Notes under the pieces: model-generated
Database searches by the model: none
What the model was told of the DNA's origin: nothing
Seen by the model: the letters and a program-made list of their open reading frames with translations, nothing else
Assembly: GCA_964444795.1 (NCBI GenBank)
Contig: CAYUIQ010000058.1
Span: forward strand, 1-39,107
DNA length: 39,107 bases
Direction of reading: 5' to 3'
Origin: JABMRP01 sp964444795
GTDB lineage: Bacteria; Planctomycetota; Planctomycetia; Pirellulales; Thermoguttaceae
Program-made: the position numbers and the translations under genes
Shown here: piece after piece, positions 35,112-39,107 of the stretch
Layout of the letters: each line of letters starts with the position of its first letter
Position numbering within the stretch: the first letter of the stretch is position 1

Positions 35112-37619
35112 CTACTTCGCTGGCGTGAGTGTGAAGTCCTTGACGGCCATCCCGTACTGCGGCGGCTTGTTGCGCCAGAACCGCAGGGTGTTCTCGCCTT
35201 CCTCGAGGGTGAGCGTGACCGGCTTGGACTCTTGCCACCGCCCGAGCGTGAAGGGCATCTCCATGACGATCTCGGAATCGGCGTCACCCACGGCGACATT
35301 CAGCCGCTGATTGTCCTGGGCCGTGACCACTTGCGCCGTTAACGTGTACTTGCCCGATCGCGGGGCGGTGACCTTGAACTCCATGAGCGATTGCGTGCCC
35401 TGGCTGGGGCCGGTCGGGTCCTCCTTGGGACTTATCGAGTAGTAGTTTCGGGCGTACTTGTCCGAAATTCGCTCGCAGACGTTGCCGTAGATGTCGTAAA
35501 GACCCCACGGACTGGGCTTCTTCAGGCCGACTGGATGCGACTTGCCACCCGCCTCGTCCTTGAACCAGGCATATTCTCCGAGCCAGTAGGGATCGTCGCC
35601 GAAGAACCATTTCGTGTCCTTCCCCGCGCGCGAGGCATGTTCCCACTCGGCCTCGGTGGGAAGCCGCGCCTCCTGTCCGGTTGCTTCGGCGAGCTTTGCA
35701 CAGAACGCCAACGCGTCGGCCTCGCTGACATTGTCGACCGGGCAGTCGGGCCGCTTGGTCGATCGGCTGGGGTTCGAGCCCATGATCGCCTCGTACTGCG
35801 CCTGCGTCACCTCGTACTTACCCAGATAGAAACCACGGGTGATTTTGACCTCGTGCTTCGGCACCTCGACGCACTCGAATCGGCCGTCGGTCTCGCTCTG
35901 GCCACCCATCACGAACGTCCCGGGCTTGATGTAGACCAATTCCATCGTTACGCCGTCGCCCAGATCGAGCGTCAGTTCGCGCGGAGTCTTGTCTCCGGCG
36001 GGCGTCACCGCTGCCCGGAGCCCCCAGTTTTCGTATCTGCCATAGCCGCCGCTGAGGAGACGTTTCCCCGAGGTGCATGCGTCGGCGTCGCCTTTCCATG
36101 TGCCGCCGCGCAGAACCGTTTGGCCCTGAGGGAAGAAACGTGGAAGGAAGATCTGCATACCACCGCCGAAGCTCTTCATGGCAGTGACCTCCCGCGTGTT
36201 GCCGGACGGCTTGCTGTATGCGGCGGCCGGTATCGATATGACGTTGTCCTGGCCATAGGTGATTTTCCTGTCCTCGGGCGTGACCGGCGAGGCCATGACT
36301 TTCTCTGCTACCGTGGGCTCGTTTGCTTCGCCGAGGTCCTCGCCGAGTGCGTCGAGCGCAACGGCCTTTGCCTCCTCGATGATAGCCCGCTGTGTGTGGA
36401 GCGCCACGCGGTTCCAAAAGGCGGGGGTGCCGTCATTCTCCCCGTAGGTCCGCTCTTCTCCCAGGACGTCGCCGACCCACTGGGCACGCTTGACCTTCAG
36501 GAACGCCTTTCTGTTGCTGCGCGCCTGCGAAGTTGCGAGGAAATCGAGATCCTTGTGGTAGGGTGTGCTGGTCCAGCCGCAGCCCCAGCCTCCGCCCAGA
36601 TTGACGACCCAGCCCTCGGGCGTCCAGTGCGCCAAGGCTCCGTGACCGCGACTGGGACGAGCAATGGTCGGGACCCCGAAGGCGCGCAGAATGAAGCGCC
36701 CGATGAACGCACGCCGGCCGCACACCCCGCCGTTCATGAGGATGTTCTGATATCTCTGCAACTCGGGCCTGTCGTACTTGACGTCCCCCGACCCGTACTT
36801 GACATCGGTACTGACGAGGCTCACGTAGCGCCAGCCGAAGTTCGAGTTGTAGATGTGGTCGGGCCGGAAGTTCCGGAGCATCTCGCGCCCCCAGGCGAGG
36901 GTCTCGTCCGGCTCGTCGCCGTTAACGACCATGCGGAGCTCCCAGGTGCCCAGACGCTCGAACGCCGGATCCAGTTCGCCGTCCAGGTATGCCTTCTCGT
37001 AGTGCAGGTAGCGTTTTACCGGGTCGATTGTCTCAGGGGCGTCGGTCCGGGCCGTAGGGTTCGCTTGCTTCATCGGAACCGCGTGTTCCAGACTGACGGC
37101 GAGCGCCAACCGCTGCAAGAGACCGGTGGCGGCTTTCTTGCTCGCCTTCTGGATATCGGTATAGATCTTCATTGCCTGGCCGTACCGTGCCGGGCCATGG
37201 CCGCGTCCCTCTCGTTTGGCCTTGGCGCCGTCGGCCACCAGCATCTGCTTCATCAGATCGGCGTCGGAGAGCATCTTCTCGACCAGCGCCGCCTGCTCTT
37301 TTCCCTGCTGGGCGAACTCCGCCAGGCCCCCGGGCGTGGCCTCGAGCAGGACGACGTATTTCGCGAACTTGGCGTCCAGCGCGTCGTCGGTGAGGAACTC
37401 ATTCACCGTATCGGGACCGGCCTCATCGTCCCGCGGCACCTTGGCGGTGATTTCGGCACGCAGTTTTTCGAGTTGATCGGCATACCGCGCCTTGAGTTCC
37501 TGGCCAGCCTCGGTAAGTGGCGTGTCCGTCGCCTCCGTCTGGGCCGCCCAAACGCTTGAGGTCCCAATCGCCAGGGAAATCAGTGCCCCACAAAATACGG
37601 TCATCGAATTCGTTCTCAT
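35112..37619 (-). CDS. Secreted transglutaminase-like protein with apparently circularly permuted FGE-like domain
   Basis: I place the start at ATG 37619 (MRTNSMTVFCGALISLAIG; AAGGA upstream), giving 835 residues; the frame is open further upstream but overlaps the next gene. A signal peptide is followed by a helical region (30-200) and a transglutaminase-like core with C300 (NGGVCGRRAF) and H326/H331 (RGHGALAHW). The strand MKSFGGGMQIF (about 480) would normally lead into a beta-sandwich that here resumes only at about 745 (SLMEFKVTAPRSGKYTLTAQ). Between them is a formylglycine-generating-enzyme-like domain in reversed order: its usual ending VLRGGTW...ENWGLRAA (502-538) comes first, then its usual beginning LDLGDGVTMELVYIKPGTFV through EVTQAQYEAIMG, RLPTEAEWEHA and YGNVCER to DPTGP (about 548-739). 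The FGE cysteine pair is absent, so activity as a true FGE is unlikely. Function is unknown; probably a periplasmic or surface protein. Confidence 0.75.
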   Translation of the reverse strand: MRTNSMTVFCGALISLAIGTSSVWAAQTEATDTPLTEAGQELKARYADQLEKLRAEITAKVPRDDEAGPDTVNEFLTDDALDAKFAKYVVLLEATPGGLAEFAQQGKEQAALVEKMLSDADLMKQMLVADGAKAKREGRGHGPARYGQAMKIYTDIQKASKKAATGLLQRLALAVSLEHAVPMKQANPTARTDAPETIDPVKRYLHYEKAYLDGELDPAFERLGTWELRMVVNGDEPDETLAWGREMLRNFRPDHIYNSNFGWRYVSLVSTDVKYGSGDVKYDRPELQRYQNILMNGGVCGRRAFIGRFILRAFGVPTIARPSRGHGALAHWTPEGWVVNLGGGWGCGWTSTPYHKDLDFLATSQARSNRKAFLKVKRAQWVGDVLGEERTYGENDGTPAFWNRVALHTQRAIIEEAKAVALDALGEDLGEANEPTVAEKVMASPVTPEDRKITYGQDNVISIPAAAYSKPSGNTREVTAMKSFGGGMQIFLPRFFPQGQTVLRGGTWKGDADACTSGKRLLSGGYGRYENWGLRAAVTPAGDKTPRELTLDLGDGVTMELVYIKPGTFVMGGQSETDGRFECVEVPKHEVKITRGFYLGKYEVTQAQYEAIMGSNPSRSTKRPDCPVDNVSEADALAFCAKLAEATGQEARLPTEAEWEHASRAGKDTKWFFGDDPYWLGEYAWFKDEAGGKSHPVGLKKPSPWGLYDIYGNVCERISDKYARNYYSISPKEDPTGPSQGTQSLMEFKVTAPRSGKYTLTAQVVTAQDNQRLNVAVGDADSEIVMEMPFTLGRWQESKPVTLTLEEGENTLRFWRNKPPQYGMAVKDFTLTPAK

Positions 37620-37741
37620 GGATTCTTGTCCTTCTCCTTTGTCACTTCTGGTTTGAATACACATACTGGAATTGACCTCGCCGCCACCGGACGGAAACAG
37701 GATCGGTCGCCAGCGGTGGGAGACACTCGTTGCCTCTGATT

Positions 37742-38803
37742 CTACTCGTTCTTCATCAGCTCCGCCATCGCCTTGCCCATGGCTTCGCCGACGTTCATGT
37801 AGGTCTCGGCGTTGCCGCCGTAGTGGCCGTTGGAGGCACCGCCCATGCTGATCGGATTGGTGTAAACGGTGGCGACGTTGCCCTTGAACTCCGCGTACTT
37901 GCCCGTCTTGCCGTCTACCGCGAGCTGGGCATTGAGGATCAGCCCGTCGTTGCCTTCGGCGCCCCTGGCGGTCTGGCCGAGCGTGGCGCAAACGAACTTC
38001 GCATTGGGTGCATCGAAGTCCTTGCGCAACGCCTTGATCAACTGGACGAGATTCGTCTCGTACCGCTCGGCCCAGTAGGATCGGTAGCGATCCTTGTCAC
38101 CCTGCCAGAAGAAGAAGCCGGCGACCTCGTATTCCTTGGCGCCGGGGTAGTACTTGTCGAGTTGCCCCAGGACTCGCTTCGCGGCGGCAACATCGGCGTC
38201 GTACTGCGTGCCGGCGTACCATCCGCTGTTCGGCGGCTCCGTCCCTTTTTCCCAAATGCCGAATTCCTTGTAGCCGGCGTGGACCATCGTCTTGCCGTCT
38301 TCCTCGAACTCGAACCGTTCGCTGCCGGGCGGCAGCAGGTCGAAGGCGAGACAGCGATTGCCAATGCAACTCTTGAGAATCAATACCGGCGCATCGACGG
38401 CATGCCCCACGTAATGCCCGATGCCGATCTCGGGGCCGATGGTCCCGCCGGTGATCGTCATCCACTCGTTGTTGAATCCTCGATTATTCATAACGCGCGC
38501 GTTGCGGACATCATTGCGGATCGTCCATTTGCCGGCGTCATCCACAAGGTAGGGATATTTCTGCTTGGTTTTCACCGCATGTTCGAGACTTCCGTCCTTG
38601 TCTCCGGCAATCCTCCCGGCGCCTACCATGTTCGACTGGCCCATGAGGATGTAAACCTGCACGGGCTTGGTCATGTCGGCCGGCTTGCCGTCGGGGTCGG
38701 GAAGTGGATCGGGAACGTCGGCGGCAAAGGCAGGCAAGGCGAGCAGCGTAATCGCGGCGGCGGCGATGGGCAAGAAAGACCCAACTCGGCGGCGGAACGT
38801 CAT
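37742..38803 (-). CDS. Sialate O-acetylesterase-like SGNH hydrolase, secreted, intact
   Basis: I choose ATG 38803 (MTFRRRVGSFLPIAAAAITL, preceded by AGGAAA) over the open extension to 38866. The 353-residue product has a signal peptide cleaved near AFAADVPDPL. SASA/SGNH blocks: VYILMGQSNMVGAG with Ser near residue 56, GPEIGIGHYVG, APVLILKSCIGNRCLAFD, YEVAGFFFWQGDKDR, and GHYGGNAETYMNVGEAMG containing the catalytic His. It is a compact version of the family with no extra domains, and its blocks align with those of the broken gene at 27579-30098. Expected role: hydrolysis of O-acetyl esters on polysaccharides outside the cytoplasm. It is the upstream-most complete gene of the minus-strand esterase locus, about 120 bp upstream of the transglutaminase/FGE hybrid. 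Confidence 0.88.
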   Translation of the reverse strand: MTFRRRVGSFLPIAAAAITLLALPAFAADVPDPLPDPDGKPADMTKPVQVYILMGQSNMVGAGRIAGDKDGSLEHAVKTKQKYPYLVDDAGKWTIRNDVRNARVMNNRGFNNEWMTITGGTIGPEIGIGHYVGHAVDAPVLILKSCIGNRCLAFDLLPPGSERFEFEEDGKTMVHAGYKEFGIWEKGTEPPNSGWYAGTQYDADVAAAKRVLGQLDKYYPGAKEYEVAGFFFWQGDKDRYRSYWAERYETNLVQLIKALRKDFDAPNAKFVCATLGQTARGAEGNDGLILNAQLAVDGKTGKYAEFKGNVATVYTNPISMGGASNGHYGGNAETYMNVGEAMGKAMAELMKNE

Positions 38804-38862
38804 GGGAAATTTCCTGGGGGTGGGGGGTTGTGATTCCGTCCGGCGGCACGCCCGCCCGACTT

Positions 38863-39107
38863 TCAAACATAAATCGTTTTCTGGAGGGACCTTCCGATTA
38901 TATCACACAGGATTCTCGTTGCCAGTAAGCACGCTGCCAGTGCCGATTCTCTCAGGCTGGACGTGAGGATCGTCGTCAGGTTCTTCTCTTCCATGCAGGT
39001 GCCGTACAGCACGTGGTCCCACTGCGGGTAGAGCAATGAGGGGTTCAGGTAAGAATGGCACTTCCATAGTCCAGGTAACGACTTACGATCGTGCGCCGTT
39101 TCGGGAT
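38863..39107 (-). CDS. Partial open frame at right edge (3' end of a gene)
   Basis: On the minus strand a frame is open from the window edge to a TGA at 38865-38863, with no start inside. It reads KSLPGLWKCHSYLNPSLLYP, then QWDHVLYGTCMEEKNLTTIL. The central part uses strongly GC-ending codons like its neighbours, so it is probably the end of a real gene lying just upstream of the SASA esterase (60 bp to its ATG). The last 25 codons look less like coding sequence. I do not recognise the family. Confidence 0.35.
   Translation of the reverse strand, partial: PETAHDRKSLPGLWKCHSYLNPSLLYPQWDHVLYGTCMEEKNLTTILTSSLRESALAACLLATRILCDIIGRSLQKTIYV

Noticed and set aside
35391..37559. A 722-codon plus-strand open frame
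   Set aside because: Antisense shadow of the transglutaminase/FGE hybrid, which has clear domains and a signal peptide.
37620..37991. 5' extension of the transglutaminase/FGE frame
   Set aside because: It overlaps the 3' part of the SASA gene, has Arg-rich shadow composition and lies before a clear signal peptide with its own start.

Overview
This window most likely comes from a planctomycete, probably of the Pirellulales type. That is inferred from protein content: a giant secreted protein with an LEPLEGR-type N-terminal segment, an Lpg1974-type outer-membrane porin, a cluster of secreted sialate-O-acetylesterase-like enzymes with signal peptides, and a transglutaminase/FGE-like hybrid. The sequence is GC-rich with strong codon bias, so very long antisense open frames are frequent; I have left them out. 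I see no tRNA, rRNA or CRISPR array.

Layout. (1) 1-2647: two tandem, ATGA-overlapping copies of a DUF4139-type secreted protein; the first runs off the left edge. (2) About 2800-4350: an insertion sequence with a DDE transposase, beside a start-less open frame (4350-4736) that looks like a truncated gene. (3) 4896-6365: a cytoplasmic GH13 neopullulanase/maltogenic-amylase-like enzyme. (4) 6607-20321, minus strand: a 4223-residue modular protein (PKD, NHL-like, L-type lectin, He_PIG repeats, TSP_C-like, SdrD-B and RHS/YD cage), followed by a degenerate orphan RHS tip preceded by two perfect palindromes. (5) 20885-21973: a porin, then a serine-recombinase remnant. (6) 22301-23923: a secreted TIM-barrel, glycosidase-like protein. 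(7) 24450-27323: a divergent pair, an HTH regulator-like protein with an unassigned C-terminal domain and a phosphodiester-glycosidase-like protein. They share a promoter region with a 10-bp direct repeat. (8) 27579-38803, minus strand: a carbohydrate-esterase locus with three SASA-type proteins, an alpha/beta-hydrolase + SGNH fusion and a transglutaminase + FGE-like hybrid. All have signal peptides, which suggests joint de-esterification of an acylated polysaccharide outside the cytoplasm. A partial frame runs off the right edge.

The most striking theme is domains inserted inside other domains. A TSP_C-like domain sits inside a He_PIG repeat, and a carbohydrate-binding-like domain inside an SdrD-B domain. 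A PA14-like segment sits inside an SGNH esterase that also carries an in-frame TAA. An apparently circularly permuted FGE-like domain sits inside the C-terminal beta-sandwich of a transglutaminase-like protein. A 992-residue esterase has a second half that looks like a copy of the first without its serine motif. The divergent HTH/glycosidase-like pair is the best candidate for an undescribed small system. All functions are inferred from reading the sequence; no database search was run.
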